A program made the position numbers and the translations under genes. A stretch of DNA of 64,000 nt from Rhizobium sp. NLR16a. GTDB taxonomy: Bacteria > Pseudomonadota > Alphaproteobacteria > Rhizobiales > Rhizobiaceae. The stretch lies in assembly GCF_017948245.1 (NCBI RefSeq), contig NZ_CP072867.1:310001-374000 (forward strand), given 5' to 3'. Positions 54,156 through 64,000 of this stretch are shown one piece after another (position 1 is the first letter of the stretch; each line of letters starts with the position of its first letter). The notes beneath the pieces are model-generated. The model was not told the origin of the DNA. It saw only the letters and a program-made list of their open reading frames with translations, and ran no database searches.

Positions 54156-55343
54156 TCAATTTGCAAAGGCGGCGATGCCGGTGATCGCCCGGCCGATGAT
54201 CAACGCATGGATGTCGTGCGTGCCCTCATAGGTGTTGACCACTTCGAGGTTGACGAGATGGCGGGCGATGCCGAATTCGTCGGAGATGCCGTTGCCGCCG
54301 AGCATGTCGCGGGCCGCGCGCGCCATATCAAGCGCCTTGCCGCAACTGTTGCGCTTGAGGATCGAGGTCAGCTCCACCGGCGGATGGCCTTCCTCCTTCA
54401 TTCGGCCGAGCCGCAGGCAGCCCTGAAGGCCGAGCGCGATCTCCGCCGCCATGTCGGCGAGCTTCTTCTGGATCAGCTGGTTGGCGGCGAGCGGCCGGCC
54501 GAACTGCTTGCGCTCCAGCGTATATTGCCGTGCCCTGGCATAACAATCCTCGGCGGCACCAAGTGCGCCCCAGGCAATGCCGAAGCGGGCCGAGTTGAGG
54601 CAGGTGAACGGTCCCTTGAGACCGGTGACGCCGGGCAGAAGATTTTCTTCCGGCACGAAGACCCCGTCCATCACCACTTCGCCAGTGATCGAGGCGCGCA
54701 AGCCCACTTTGCCGTGGATGGCGGGGGCCGAAAGCCCCTTCCAACCCTTTTCGAGTATGAAGCCGCGGATGAGGCCATCCTCGGTCTTTGCCCAGACGAC
54801 GAAGACATCGGCGATCGGTGCATTCGAGATCCAGGTCTTCGAGCCGGTCAGGCTATAGCCGCCGTCGACCTTCCTGGCGCGTGTCGCCATCGAGCCTGGG
54901 TCGGAGCCATGGTCGGGCTCGGTCAGGCCGAAGCAGCCAATCCATTCGCCGGTCGCAAGTTTGGGCAGGTATTTCAGCTTCTGCGCTTCGGACCCGAAGG
55001 TTTCGATCGGCACCATGACAAGCGAGGACTGCACGCTCATCATCGAGCGATAGCCGCTGTCGACCCGTTCGACCTCGCGGGCAATCAGGCCGTAGGAGAC
55101 GTAACCGAGGCCGGCGCCGCCATAGTCGGGGGATATCGTCGGGCCGAGCAGGCCGAGTTCGCCCATTTCTCGGAAGATGGCGGGATCGGTCTTTTCATTG
55201 CGAAAGGCGTCGAGAACACGGGGAGCGAGCTTTTGCTGCGCATAGGCATGGGCGGAATCCTGCACCATGCGCTCCTCGTTGGTCAGCTGCTCCACCAGGC
55301 GGAATGGGTCGGACCAGTCGAAAACTTCGCGCGTATGCTGCAT
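54156..55343 (-). CDS. gcdH: Glutaryl-CoA dehydrogenase
   Basis: A 395-residue acyl-CoA dehydrogenase. The flavin/substrate motifs include [20 protein letters not shown], the conserved [18 protein letters not shown], and the catalytic glutamate region [20 protein letters not shown] near residue 370. These fit glutaryl-CoA dehydrogenase, which converts glutaryl-CoA to crotonyl-CoA with CO2 release in lysine and tryptophan breakdown. AGGAG precedes the ATG. The lack of adjacent CoA-transferase genes is usual. It is divergent from the cupin gene. Confidence 0.92.
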   Translation of the reverse strand: MQHTREVFDWSDPFRLVEQLTNEERMVQDSAHAYAQQKLAPRVLDAFRNEKTDPAIFREMGELGLLGPTISPDYGGAGLGYVSYGLIAREVERVDSGYRSMMSVQSSLVMVPIETFGSEAQKLKYLPKLATGEWIGCFGLTEPDHGSDPGSMATRARKVDGGYSLTGSKTWISNAPIADVFVVWAKTEDGLIRGFILEKGWKGLSAPAIHGKVGLRASITGEVVMDGVFVPEENLLPGVTGLKGPFTCLNSARFGIAWGALGAAEDCYARARQYTLERKQFGRPLAANQLIQKKLADMAAEIALGLQGCLRLGRMKEEGHPPVELTSILKRNSCGKALDMARAARDMLGGNGISDEFGIARHLVNLEVVNTYEGTHDIHALIIGRAITGIAAFAN

Positions 55344-55511
55344 GGCAGCGTCTCCTCATTCAGCCTTGCCTCGCTCAAGGTCGCATAGACCCGCCAGCCG
55401 AGCGCGTCAACAACAAGGCGGCCCTATCGAAAAGACAGGGGCGGCCATCTTTTCAAACGCGACGCCATGATCCACTTTGCCCGCGTTCGATTCTGGAATG
55501 AGGAGGCGGAA

Positions 55512-55850
55512 ATGTCGTCAAGCGATCTGTTCGTATCGGGCGAGGGGGCCGATTGGATCAATCCGGAGCCTGGCGTCACCAGGCGCGTCATGACCTATCT
55601 GCCCGAGATGATGATGGTAGAAGTGGCGTTCGAAAGCGGCGCCGTGGGTGCTGCCCATTCGCATCCGCACATCCAGGCAAGCTATGTCGCCGAAGGCAGC
55701 TTCGAGGTGACGATCGATGGCCGCACCGAAGTGCTGCGGCAGGGCGGCAGCTTCATCGTGCCGCCCAATCTCGTCCATGGCGTCAAGGCACTGGAAAAGG
55801 GCCGGCTGATCGATACCTTCACGCCGCACCGGGCCGAGTTTCTCAAGTAA
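55512..55850 (+). CDS. Small single-domain cupin protein
   Basis: A 112-residue cupin with metal ligands in HSHPHIQASYVAEGSFEVTI and the second motif FIVPPNLVHGVKAL. It starts at ATG 55512 after AGGAGG, so the upstream frame (from 55467) is not needed. It could be a metal-dependent isomerase or binding protein, with no further clue to substrate. Its stop codon directly abuts the end of the convergent LysR gene. Confidence 0.85.
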   Translation: MSSSDLFVSGEGADWINPEPGVTRRVMTYLPEMMMVEVAFESGAVGAAHSHPHIQASYVAEGSFEVTIDGRTEVLRQGGSFIVPPNLVHGVKALEKGRLIDTFTPHRAEFLK

Positions 55851-56804
55851 TCAGCTTTCGGATTCCGACCGGCGCGCGGAACTGGCGGCGGCGATATAGG
55901 GCGGCACGAAGCGCGCATCTTCGCCGCGCACGGCCTCGCGCAGAAAGTCGATGACCGCCCGCACACGCGGCGCCTGTTTCAGATCGCGATGGCAGGTAAT
56001 CCAGTAATGGCGCTTGAGGTCGATCTCCTCGGGCAGCACGCGCACGAGCTCGGGATAACGGCTGGCGAAGAAATAGGGCAGGATGCAGAGGCCGAGGCCG
56101 TTTCGGGTGGCGGTGAGCTGCGCGAAAATGCTGGAGCTCTGGAACTGCGGTTTGATGCGCGGATGCACATCGCTGAGATAATCCAGCCCCGGCGCGAAAA
56201 TCATTTCCTCGATATAGCTGACGAAAGGATGCTGAAGCAGATCTTCGCGGCAGGTGATGGCAGGCGCCTTTGCCAGATAGTCGCGCGAGCCGTAGATCTG
56301 CAAGTGATAATCGGTCAGCTTTTCAGCGTAATAAGGCCCGCCTTTCGGCTCGTCGAGCACAACTGAAAGATCGGCCTCCTTGCGCGACAGCGACATGATC
56401 TGCTGGATGGTCACCAGCTCGAGCGAAAGATGCGGATGCTGGGCTGCAAAGCGCGGCAACACGGTGGCGAAGAAGAAATTGGCAAAACCCTCAGGCGCGC
56501 TGAGGCGCACGAGGCCGCGCTGCGCCATCGAGCCATCGGCAAGGTCGGTGCGCAGCCGCTCGGTCTCCTGCTCCATCCGCTCGGCCGTCTCGATGAAACG
56601 CGTGCCCATGGCGGTCAACACGTAGCCACGCGGATTGCGTTCGAAGAGCTTGACCTTGAGGGCAAATTCCAGCCGGTCGATACGCCGAGAAACGGTGGCG
56701 TGGCTGGAGCGCAACTGCCGGGCCGCCGTCGAGAGCTGTCCGGTACGGGCGACGGCTAGAAAAAACTGCAGATCGTCCCAGGTAAACTGCGGTGAGTTCG
56801 TCAT
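55851..56804 (-). CDS. LysR family transcriptional regulator
   Basis: A 317-residue regulator with the N-terminal helix-turn-helix (WDDLQFFLAVARTGQLSTAA, then RQLRSSHATVSRRIDRLE) and a C-terminal effector-binding domain (VRLSAPEGFANFFFATVLPR). The ATG at 56804 lies 8 nt after GGAGG; the ATG at 56810 is only 2 nt away from it. It ends directly adjacent to the cupin stop. Its target is not obvious: the LivJ-type operon lies on the opposite side and no divergent gene directly faces it. Confidence 0.9.
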   Translation of the reverse strand: MTNSPQFTWDDLQFFLAVARTGQLSTAARQLRSSHATVSRRIDRLEFALKVKLFERNPRGYVLTAMGTRFIETAERMEQETERLRTDLADGSMAQRGLVRLSAPEGFANFFFATVLPRFAAQHPHLSLELVTIQQIMSLSRKEADLSVVLDEPKGGPYYAEKLTDYHLQIYGSRDYLAKAPAITCREDLLQHPFVSYIEEMIFAPGLDYLSDVHPRIKPQFQSSSIFAQLTATRNGLGLCILPYFFASRYPELVRVLPEEIDLKRHYWITCHRDLKQAPRVRAVIDFLREAVRGEDARFVPPYIAAASSARRSESES

Positions 56805-57052
56805 CGCCATTCCCTCCGTTCAACAACCAGCAACGAATAGCATGATCTTTAAAGATTGATACAATTCATTGTTTTGTTTGAGTTTTGTTTCCAATCTATC
56901 GGCAATCGGAGGCTGCGTGTTCGGCGAAAGCCCTGGAGCTCGATGAGGCCGGGGAGGCGCCGGCGATAAATCCGTTGATGCTTCGGCGGCGGCGCTTTCA
57001 GTCTCTCTGAGTAATGCTACACGGCCGCGTTTGAAATTTTGAGGGAATATTG

Positions 57053-57292
57053 ATGAAGAAATTGGCTCGCCTGCTGCTGACGGTCGCTCTCGCATTCGTT
57101 GTTGTTATCGGTTTTCGTTGGTATCGCTACGTCTCCAACACTGAAAGTCCCTATGACGAAGTCGGCATCACGCTCAACTCGGCTATGCCAAGCCCGATCA
57201 ATGCCTGGGGCTGTGCCAAGCTGAAAGAAACCTTTAGCGGCGTCTTGCCTCCCTATGGCTGCGGTGCCGACAACGGGACGCAGTGGAAGTAA
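57053..57292 (+). CDS. Small membrane-anchored hypothetical protein (79 aa)
   Basis: A 79-residue ORF with an N-terminal hydrophobic segment (LARLLLTVALAFVVVIGF) followed by a positively charged WYRYVSN and a soluble part containing two cysteines (NAWGCAKLKE, PPYGCGADNGTQW), which could form a disulfide outside the cytoplasm. GAGGG precedes ATG 57053. It is likely an anchored or secreted periplasmic protein. I do not recognise the family. It stands between the LysR gene and the ABC cluster. Confidence 0.6.
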   Translation: MKKLARLLLTVALAFVVVIGFRWYRYVSNTESPYDEVGITLNSAMPSPINAWGCAKLKETFSGVLPPYGCGADNGTQWK

Positions 57293-57626
57293 CAGCAGCC
57301 TGAACGTGCCGAAATGCGCCTGTGGGATGAACGGACAAAGTAGGATTGTTCATTCGGCTGATGGCACATGCCTGCACAACTGCAGAAACTGCCCTAGTTC
57401 TAGCGCTGAGCGCTGATTCCTGGCGCTCCCTGAGGTTGGGATGGAAATTGTGCAGCTTTCTGTCTGTGCAAAAATGAACAGATACTGTTTGGAATTAGTT
57501 GTAAACCACCCGTTGCTTCAGGCGAGAATTTCCATGATCGTAGGACGAGGGGCGGTCGTTCTGAGGAGTGCGACCGGCCAAATCTGAACAGACCCGCAAT
57601 CTGGCTCATCTCTGGGAGGAGAGAAT
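57293..57626. other. 334-bp gap upstream of the branched-chain-type ABC operon
   Basis: No gene is seen. It contains a CGGTCG/CGACCG inverted repeat (57553-57558 and 57571-57576) about 50 nt before the binding-protein gene, and a strong GGGAGGAG ribosome site just ahead of its ATG. The left part is AT-richer than the flanking genes and probably includes the operon promoter. No regulatory motif can be named with confidence. Confidence 0.5.
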
Positions 57627-58832
57627 ATGCGTAAGAATCTCATTGCATCAGTTGCATTTCTGCTTGCGAGCAGCACTGCCGTGCTCGCGCAGAGCGCGAC
57701 CGACGGCAAGGTCAAGATCGGCATCCTGAACGACCAGTCGGGCGTTTATGCCGACTTCGGCGGCAAGTCTTCCGTCGAGGCCGCCAAGATGGCCGTCGAG
57801 GATTTCGGCGGCAAGGTGCTGGGTGTACCGGTCGAGATCGTCGATGCCGACCACCAGAACAAGCCCGATATCGCCTCCAACATTGCCCGGCAATGGTACG
57901 ACACCGAGCAGGTGGATGCGATCATGGAACTGACGACCTCCTCGGTGGCGCTTGCCGTGCAGGCGATCGGCAAGGAAAAGAAGAAGATCGACATCGTCAC
58001 CGGTGCGGCGACGACGGATCTCACCGGCAAGGCCTGCTCGCCTTATGGCTTCCATTGGGCCTACGACACCCACGCGCTCGCCGTCGGCACCGGCGGCGCG
58101 CTTGTCAAGCAGGGCGGCGACAGCTGGTTCTTCCTGACCGCCGACTATGCTTTCGGTTATTCGCTGGAGCAGCAGACCAGCGAATATGTCAAGGCAAGCG
58201 GCGGCACCGTCGTCGGCGCCGTCCGCCATCCGCTATCAACCCAGGACTTCTCCTCCTTCCTGCTACAGGCGCAATCGTCCGGCGCCAAGGTGATCGGCCT
58301 CGCCAACGCCGGCCTCGATACCTCGAACGCCATCAAGCAGGCGGCCGAATTCGGCATCACCCAGGGCGGCCAGCATCTGGCGGCGCTGCTCTTCACGCTC
58401 GCCGAAGTCCATGGTCTCGGTCTCGAGGCAGCGCAGGGCCTGACGCTGACGGAGGGCTACTATTGGAACCGCGACGACGAAAGCCGCGCCTTCGCCAAGA
58501 AGTTCTTCGACCGCACCGGCAAGATGCCGAACATGATCCATACCGGCACCTATTCGGCGGTGACGCAATATCTGAAGGCGGTGCAGAAAGCCGGCACCGA
58601 CGAGACGGAAGCCGTCGCCAAGCAGTTGCATGAAATGCCTGTCGACGACGTCTTCGGCCGCGGCGGCACGGTCGGCCCCAACGGCCGCATGATCCACGAC
58701 ATGTATCTGCTGCAGGTCAAGAAACCTTCCGAAAGCAAGGAGCCGTGGGATTACTTCAACGTTCTCGCCACCATTCCCGGCAAGGACGCCTATATCGATC
58801 CCGCCAAGAGCGGCTGCGATCTGGTGAAGTAG
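57627..58832 (+). CDS. Branched-chain-amino-acid-type ABC substrate-binding protein
   Basis: A 401-residue family-4 binding protein with signal peptide NLIASVAFLLASSTAVLAQ. The body has KIGILNDQSGVYADFGGKSS, ADHQNKPDIASNIARQWYDT and FFLTADYAFGYSLEQQTSEY, typical of LivJ/amide-type receptors. It starts an operon with two ATPases and two permeases. The real ligand may not be a branched-chain amino acid, as downstream genes encode a GMC oxidoreductase and a 3-hydroxyacid dehydrogenase. Confidence 0.9.
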   Translation: MRKNLIASVAFLLASSTAVLAQSATDGKVKIGILNDQSGVYADFGGKSSVEAAKMAVEDFGGKVLGVPVEIVDADHQNKPDIASNIARQWYDTEQVDAIMELTTSSVALAVQAIGKEKKKIDIVTGAATTDLTGKACSPYGFHWAYDTHALAVGTGGALVKQGGDSWFFLTADYAFGYSLEQQTSEYVKASGGTVVGAVRHPLSTQDFSSFLLQAQSSGAKVIGLANAGLDTSNAIKQAAEFGITQGGQHLAALLFTLAEVHGLGLEAAQGLTLTEGYYWNRDDESRAFAKKFFDRTGKMPNMIHTGTYSAVTQYLKAVQKAGTDETEAVAKQLHEMPVDDVFGRGGTVGPNGRMIHDMYLLQVKKPSESKEPWDYFNVLATIPGKDAYIDPAKSGCDLVK

Positions 58833-58837
58833 GCACG

Positions 58838-59619
58838 ATGGCGGTTTCCGCGAGTGAAACTCAGGTAAAGCCGCGGGTGGTATTGTCCGCCCGCGGCCTG
58901 CGCCGCGATTTCGGCGGCTTCACGGCCGTCAAGAATGTCGATCTCGACGTGCATGACGCCAGCGTGCATGCGTTGATTGGCCCCAACGGCGCCGGCAAGA
59001 CGACGGTCTTCAACCTGCTGACGAAGTTCCTGCAGCCGACGGCTGGCACGATCACGCTGATGGGCACCGACATCACCGGGACCCCGCCCGACAGGGTGGC
59101 GCGCATGGGGCTGGTGCGCTCCTTCCAGATATCGGCGGTCTTTCCGCACTTAAGCGTGCTCGACAATGTGCGCGTGGCGCTGCAGCGGCCGAACCATCTG
59201 TCGACGCAATTCTGGCGGCCGCTCTCGGCGCTCGAGCGGCTGAACGAACGCGCCGAGCAACTGCTTGCGAGCGTCGGCCTTTCCAAGGAGCGCGACCATT
59301 TCGCCGCCGATCTTTCCTATGGCCGCAAGCGCGTGCTGGAGATCGCCACGACGCTGGCGCTCGACCCGAAAGTGTTGCTGCTCGACGAGCCGATGGCCGG
59401 TATGGGGCATGAGGATGTCGGCGTCGTCTCCGCGATCATCCGTGACGTCGCCCGCGACCGGGCGGTGCTGATGGTCGAGCACAACCTCTCCGTCGTCGCC
59501 AATATCTGCCAGCACGTCACCGTGCTGCAGCGCGGCGAGATCCTTGCCGAGGGCGACTATGCCACCGTCAGCCAGGATGAGCGCGTCCGCGAGGCCTACA
59601 TGGGCACGGAGGAGCACTG

Positions 59620-59620
<1 letters not shown>
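58838..59620 (+). CDS. Branched-chain-type ABC ATPase (LivG type)
   Basis: A 260-residue ATPase with Walker A GPNGAGKTTVFNLLTKF, signature LSYGRKRVLEIATTLAL and Walker B VLLLDEPMAGMGHEDV. The LSYG variant of the signature and the long N-terminal extension match LivG-type proteins. The ATG at 58838 begins 6 bp after the binding-protein stop; its stop shares one base with the next start. Confidence 0.9.
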
Positions 59621-60321
<701 letters not shown>

Positions 60322-60325
60322 CCAG

Positions 60326-61213
60326 ATGACGATGATCTTCGGCATTCCCCTGCAGGCGCTGCTCGGCCAGCTCTTGATCGGCCTGATCAACGGTTCGTTC
60401 TATGCGCTGCTCAGCCTCGGCCTCGCCATCATTTTCGGCCTGCTCCGGGTGATCAACTTCGCCCATGGCGCCCAATATATGCTCGGCGCTTTTGTCGCCT
60501 ATCTGCTGCTCACCTATGCCGGCATCGGCTACTGGCCGTCGCTGATCCTGGCGCCTGTTATCGTCGGGCTTGCCGGTGCCGTCATCGAGCGGCTGTTCCT
60601 GCGCCGGCTCTACGATCTCGATCCACTCTACGGCCTGCTCTTTACCTTCGGCCTGGCGCTCGCCGTCGAAGGCACCTTCCGCTATCTCTACGGTTCTTCC
60701 GGCCAGCCCTATGCGACGCCGGCAGCGCTTGCCGGCGGGGCCAATCTCGGCTTCATGTTCCTGCCGATCTATCGCGGCTGGGTGGTCGTCGTCTCGCTCG
60801 TCGTCTGCCTCGGCACATGGCTGCTGATCGAGAAGACCAAGCTCGGGGCCTATCTCAGGGCTGCGACCGAAAACGCCGTGCTGGTCCAGGTCTTCGGCGT
60901 CAACGTGCCGGTACTGCTGACGCTGACCTACGCGCTCGGCGCCGGCCTTGCCGCCTTTGCCGGTGTGTTGGCGGCGCCGATCTACCAGGTCTCGCCGCTG
61001 ATGGGCTCGAACATGATCATCGTCGTCTTCGCCGTGGTCGTCGTCGGCGGCATGGGATCGATCATGGGTGCGATCATCACCGGTTATGTGCTCGGCATCG
61101 CCGAGGGCCTGACCAAGGTCTTCTATCCCGAGGCTTCCAACATCGTGATCTTCGTCATCATGGCGATCGTGCTTCTCATCAGGCCCGCGGGCCTCTTCGG
61201 CCGGGATGCCTGA
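60326..61213 (+). CDS. Branched-chain-type ABC permease (LivH type)
   Basis: A 295-residue permease with eight predicted helices. The sequence LINGSFYALLSLGLAIIFGL, RVINFAHGAQYMLGAF and the ABC-loop RAATENAVLVQVFGVNV are characteristic of LivH. The ATG at 60326 is chosen because the upstream frame runs into the ATPase gene. It overlaps the next permease gene. Confidence 0.92.
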   Translation: MTMIFGIPLQALLGQLLIGLINGSFYALLSLGLAIIFGLLRVINFAHGAQYMLGAFVAYLLLTYAGIGYWPSLILAPVIVGLAGAVIERLFLRRLYDLDPLYGLLFTFGLALAVEGTFRYLYGSSGQPYATPAALAGGANLGFMFLPIYRGWVVVVSLVVCLGTWLLIEKTKLGAYLRAATENAVLVQVFGVNVPVLLTLTYALGAGLAAFAGVLAAPIYQVSPLMGSNMIIVVFAVVVVGGMGSIMGAIITGYVLGIAEGLTKVFYPEASNIVIFVIMAIVLLIRPAGLFGRDA

Positions 61214-62204
61214 CATGACTGACATCACCGAAACCATCCGAACGGAAAAAAGTCGAACCGCTCTATCGGTGCAGGCGGGCTTCCTGCTTGTCGGACTGCT
61301 GCTTCTGCTGCTCGCGCCATTCTTCTTCTATCCGATCTTCCTGATGAAGCTGCTCTGCTTCGCGCTGTTTGCCTGTGCCTTCAACCTGCTGCTCGGCTAT
61401 ACCGGTCTGCTTTCCTTCGGCCATGCCACCTTCTTCGGCGGTGCCGCCTATTTCACCGCCTATACGGTGAAGGCATGGGGCCTGCCGCCGGAACTCGGCA
61501 TCCTGATCGGCGTGGCGGGGGCGGCCTTTCTCGGCTTGGTCATGGGTTTCTTCGCGATCCGCCGCCAGGGCATCTATTTCGCGATGATCACGCTGGCGCT
61601 GTCGCAGATGTTCTTCTTCTTCTGCCTGCAGGCCAAGTTTACAGAAGGCGAGGATGGCATCCAGTCGGTGCCGCGTGGCCACCTCTTCGGCTTCATCGAT
61701 CTGAACAACTCGACCAACATGTATTATTTCGTGCTGGCCGTCTTCCTCGTCGGCATCCTGATCATCTGGCGTTTCATCAATTCGCCTTTCGGCATGATCC
61801 TGAAATCGATCCGCGAAAACGAGCAAAGGGCGATCTCGCTCGGTTATTCCGTGACGCGCTACAAGCTCGGCGCCTTCGTCATGTCGGCAGCGCTTGCGGG
61901 GCTGGCCGGCGCGGTCAAATCGATCGTCTTCCAGTTCGCGACGCTCACCGACGTCGCCTGGCAGATGTCGGGCGAGGTGATCCTGATGACGCTGCTCGGC
62001 GGCATCGGCACGCTGATCGGCCCGCTTTTCGGCGCGGGGTTGGTGGTGGCGCTGGAAAACTACCTCGCGACCTCGGAATTTCCGGTGACGATCATCACCG
62101 GCGTCGTCTTCATGGTCTGCGTGCTGATCTTCCGCCGCGGCATCATCGGCGAATTCTATGCCTCGCGGCTCGGGCGGAAGCTGGGCTTCGTCTATCGCCG
62201 CTAA
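61206..62204 (+). CDS. Branched-chain-type ABC permease (LivM type)
   Basis: A 332-residue permease with about ten helices. [40 protein letters not shown] and [20 protein letters not shown] (the coupling loop) match LivM. It overlaps LivH by 8 bp if it starts at ATG 61206; ATG 61215 would avoid that. It completes the transporter. Confidence 0.92.
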   Translation: MPDMTDITETIRTEKSRTALSVQAGFLLVGLLLLLLAPFFFYPIFLMKLLCFALFACAFNLLLGYTGLLSFGHATFFGGAAYFTAYTVKAWGLPPELGILIGVAGAAFLGLVMGFFAIRRQGIYFAMITLALSQMFFFFCLQAKFTEGEDGIQSVPRGHLFGFIDLNNSTNMYYFVLAVFLVGILIIWRFINSPFGMILKSIRENEQRAISLGYSVTRYKLGAFVMSAALAGLAGAVKSIVFQFATLTDVAWQMSGEVILMTLLGGIGTLIGPLFGAGLVVALENYLATSEFPVTIITGVVFMVCVLIFRRGIIGEFYASRLGRKLGFVYRR

Positions 62205-62280
62205 CGGGCGGCCGTCTCCCTCTTTCGCAGCGTGGGCAGAGGCGGGCGGCCAAGCATCTGGATTTTCGTGCAGGGCGCAC

Positions 62281-63876
62281 ATGGATCGTTACGACTACAT
62301 AATCATCGGGGCAGGCAGTGCCGGCTGCGTACTCGCCAATCGTCTATCCGCCGACGGCAGGAGCCGCGTGCTGCTATTGGAAGCCGGCGGCAGCGACAAC
62401 TACCACTGGATCCATATCCCAGTCGGCTATCTCTATTGCATCAACAATCCGCGTACCGACTGGTGCTTCACCACGGCGCCGGAAGCGGGGCTGAACGGCC
62501 GGGCGCTGAGCTATCCCCGCGGCAAGGTACTCGGCGGCTGCTCCTCGATCAACGGCATGATCTATATGCGCGGTCAGGCGCGCGATTACGACCTCTGGCG
62601 GCAGATGGGCTGCAGCGGCTGGGGCTGGGACGATGTTCTGCCCTTCTTCCGCAAGTCCGAGGATTTTTATCGCGGCGAAGACGAGATGCATGGGGTCGGC
62701 GGCGAATGGCGCATCGAGAAGGCGCGGGTGCGCTGGGCCGTGCTTGACGCCTTCCAGCAGGCGGCGAGAGAAGTCGGCATCCCCGAGACGGAAGATTTCA
62801 ACCGCGGCAGCAATGAAGGTTCCGGCTATTTCGACGTCAACCAGCGCTCGGGCATACGCTGGAACACGTCGAAAGCCTTCCTGCGCCCGGCGCGCAAGCG
62901 CTCCAACCTGACGGTGCTTACCAAGGCGCAGGTGCGGCGTCTGCTGGTGGAGGAGGGGGCCGTCGCCGGGGTCGAATTCCAGCACCAGGGCGTGGCGAAG
63001 CGCGCCTATGCGGGCAAGGAAACCATCCTTTCGGCCGGTTCGATCGGCTCGCCGCATATTCTGGAACTCTCCGGCATCGGCAGGGGCGAGGTGCTGCAGC
63101 GGGTGGGCATCGATGTCGTCACCGAGATCAAGAGTGTCGGCGAGAACCTGCAGGATCATCTGCAGCTGCGTCTGGCCTATAAGGTGACCGGCGTTCCGAC
63201 GCTGAACGAAAAGGCGACGAAGCTGATCGGCAAGGCGGCGATCGGGCTCGAATATCTCGTCCGCCGCTCCGGGCCGATGGCGATGGCGCCGAGCCAGCTC
63301 GGCATCTTCACCCGCTCGGGGCCGGACCGGGAGACGCCCGACCTGCAATATCACGTGCAGCCGGTCTCGCTCGAAAAATTCGGCGACCCCGTCCATCCTT
63401 TCCCGGCGATCACCGCGAGCGTCTGCAATCTGAGGCCGGAAAGCCGCGGTTCGGTGCACCTGTCGAGCCCGGATTTTGCCGCACAGCCGACGATCAGCCC
63501 GAAATACCTCTCGACGCAGCGCGATCGTGACATAGCTGTCCGTTCGATACGGTTGACACGCAGGATCGTCGCGCAGCCATCCTTCGCGAGGTTCCGGCCG
63601 GAAGAGTTCAAGCCGGGGCCGAGCTATCAGACCGAGGCCGATCTGGAGCGGGCGGCCGGCGATATCGGCACGACGATCTTCCATCCCGTCGGCACCTGCC
63701 GTATGGGCGCCGACAGGGAGAGCGTCGTCGATCCCAGGCTGAAACTCAGGGCGCTCGGCAAGCTCAGGATCGCCGACGCCTCGGTGATGCCGTCGATCAC
63801 CTCGGGCAACACCAATTCGCCGACGATCATGATCGCCGAAAAGGCGGCGGCGATGATCCTCGAAGACAATCGATAG
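62281..63876 (+). CDS. GMC-family FAD oxidoreductase (choline/alcohol dehydrogenase type)
   Basis: A 531-residue flavoprotein. FAD-binding [23 protein letters not shown] signature 1 [20 protein letters not shown], signature 2 [15 protein letters not shown] and the catalytic region HPVGTCRMG with [16 protein letters not shown] are all present. It oxidises an alcohol to an aldehyde, as in choline or polyethylene glycol dehydrogenases. It begins 76 bp after LivM and is followed 9 bp later by a 3-hydroxyisobutyrate-dehydrogenase-like gene, so the imported compound is probably an alcohol or hydroxyacid. The frame upstream to 62158 overlaps LivM and lacks similarity. Confidence 0.9.
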   Translation: MDRYDYIIIGAGSAGCVLANRLSADGRSRVLLLEAGGSDNYHWIHIPVGYLYCINNPRTDWCFTTAPEAGLNGRALSYPRGKVLGGCSSINGMIYMRGQARDYDLWRQMGCSGWGWDDVLPFFRKSEDFYRGEDEMHGVGGEWRIEKARVRWAVLDAFQQAAREVGIPETEDFNRGSNEGSGYFDVNQRSGIRWNTSKAFLRPARKRSNLTVLTKAQVRRLLVEEGAVAGVEFQHQGVAKRAYAGKETILSAGSIGSPHILELSGIGRGEVLQRVGIDVVTEIKSVGENLQDHLQLRLAYKVTGVPTLNEKATKLIGKAAIGLEYLVRRSGPMAMAPSQLGIFTRSGPDRETPDLQYHVQPVSLEKFGDPVHPFPAITASVCNLRPESRGSVHLSSPDFAAQPTISPKYLSTQRDRDIAVRSIRLTRRIVAQPSFARFRPEEFKPGPSYQTEADLERAAGDIGTTIFHPVGTCRMGADRESVVDPRLKLRALGKLRIADASVMPSITSGNTNSPTIMIAEKAAAMILEDNR

Positions 63877-63885
63877 GAGAAGACC

Positions 63886-64000
63886 ATGGCAAGGATCGCA
63901 TTCATCGGGCTCGGCAACATGGGCGGGCCGATGGCGGCCAATCTCGTCAAATCGGGTCACGAGGTTCTCGGCTTCGATCTCGCCGCCTCCGTGCTGAAGG
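63886..64000 (+). CDS. 3-hydroxyisobutyrate dehydrogenase-like protein, 5' part only
   Basis: The gene starts at ATG 63886 after AGGAG and is cut by the end of the window after 38 codons. The visible [20 protein letters not shown] and [13 protein letters not shown] form the NAD-binding loop of the beta-hydroxyacid dehydrogenase family, in which MmsB oxidises 3-hydroxyisobutyrate in valine breakdown. It probably continues the GMC/ABC operon. Confidence 0.8.
   Translation, partial: MARIAFIGLGNMGGPMAANLVKSGHEVLGFDLAASVLK

Noticed and set aside
62374..63960. 528-codon minus-strand frame opposite the GMC oxidoreductase
   Set aside because: Repeats of Arg, His and Asp with no domain; the plus strand carries all GMC motifs.

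Overview
The window looks like chromosome or large-replicon DNA from a Rhizobiaceae alphaproteobacterium, most likely Rhizobium or a close relative. The support is the high G+C with C/G-ending codons, the density of solute-binding-protein ABC transporters, a RopA-type porin, small DUF982 and DUF2934 proteins, intergenic palindromic repeats of the rhizobial kind, and promoters of the alphaproteobacterial EcfG (RpoE2) general-stress class. I saw no rRNA, tRNA, CRISPR array, phage or intact insertion sequence. Genes are packed tightly, and the two clear decay events are a histidine-kinase remnant near 19.8 kb and a frameshifted DedA gene near 52 kb.

Layout. 0-3.9 kb: a three-gene sulfur module (desulfurase-like PLP enzyme, persulfide-dioxygenase-like metallo-beta-lactamase protein, TauE/SafE anion exporter) with a divergent Lrp/AsnC regulator. 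4.2-10.9 kb: a divergent cluster with two carboxymuconolactone-decarboxylase-type proteins on one side and LysR, a flavin monooxygenase and a family-3 (amino-acid type) ABC transporter on the other. 11-16.4 kb: MFS transporter, two tiny membrane or leader ORFs, DUF2934, UdgX uracil-DNA glycosylase, cardiolipin synthase and an endonuclease/exonuclease/phosphatase protein. 16.9-20 kb: a large chemoreceptor and the kinase remnant. 20.2-26.5 kb: a GntR-led operon with a Cys/Met-metabolism PLP enzyme and a sugar-type ABC transporter. 26.6-32.3 kb: a complete non-homologous end-joining locus with two Ku proteins, a ligase-only enzyme and a three-domain LigD. 32.5-39.2 kb: DUF982, peptidase T, a SleB-like hydrolase and the sulfate transporter sbp-cysT-cysW-cysA. 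39.5-49.5 kb: porin, PtsN-like protein and the kdpFABC-kdpDE potassium system with an extra 27-residue leader protein. 49.7-57.3 kb: CopC-like protein, polyol dehydrogenase, broken DedA, FAD disulfide oxidoreductase, DUF4126, glutaryl-CoA dehydrogenase, cupin and LysR. 57.6-64 kb: a branched-chain-amino-acid-type ABC transporter, a GMC oxidoreductase and the start of a 3-hydroxyisobutyrate-dehydrogenase-like gene that runs off the end.

The most interesting signal is regulatory. Near-consensus EcfG promoters (GGAAC, 16-17 nt, CGTT-like) sit just upstream of ku, of ligD and of the DUF2934 gene, which predicts that end-joining repair here belongs to the general stress response. The second is the Lrp-linked sulfur module, whose parts fit a cysteine -> persulfide -> sulfite -> export route. 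Everything is read by eye from the sequence. Family assignments rest on recognised motifs, not on searches.
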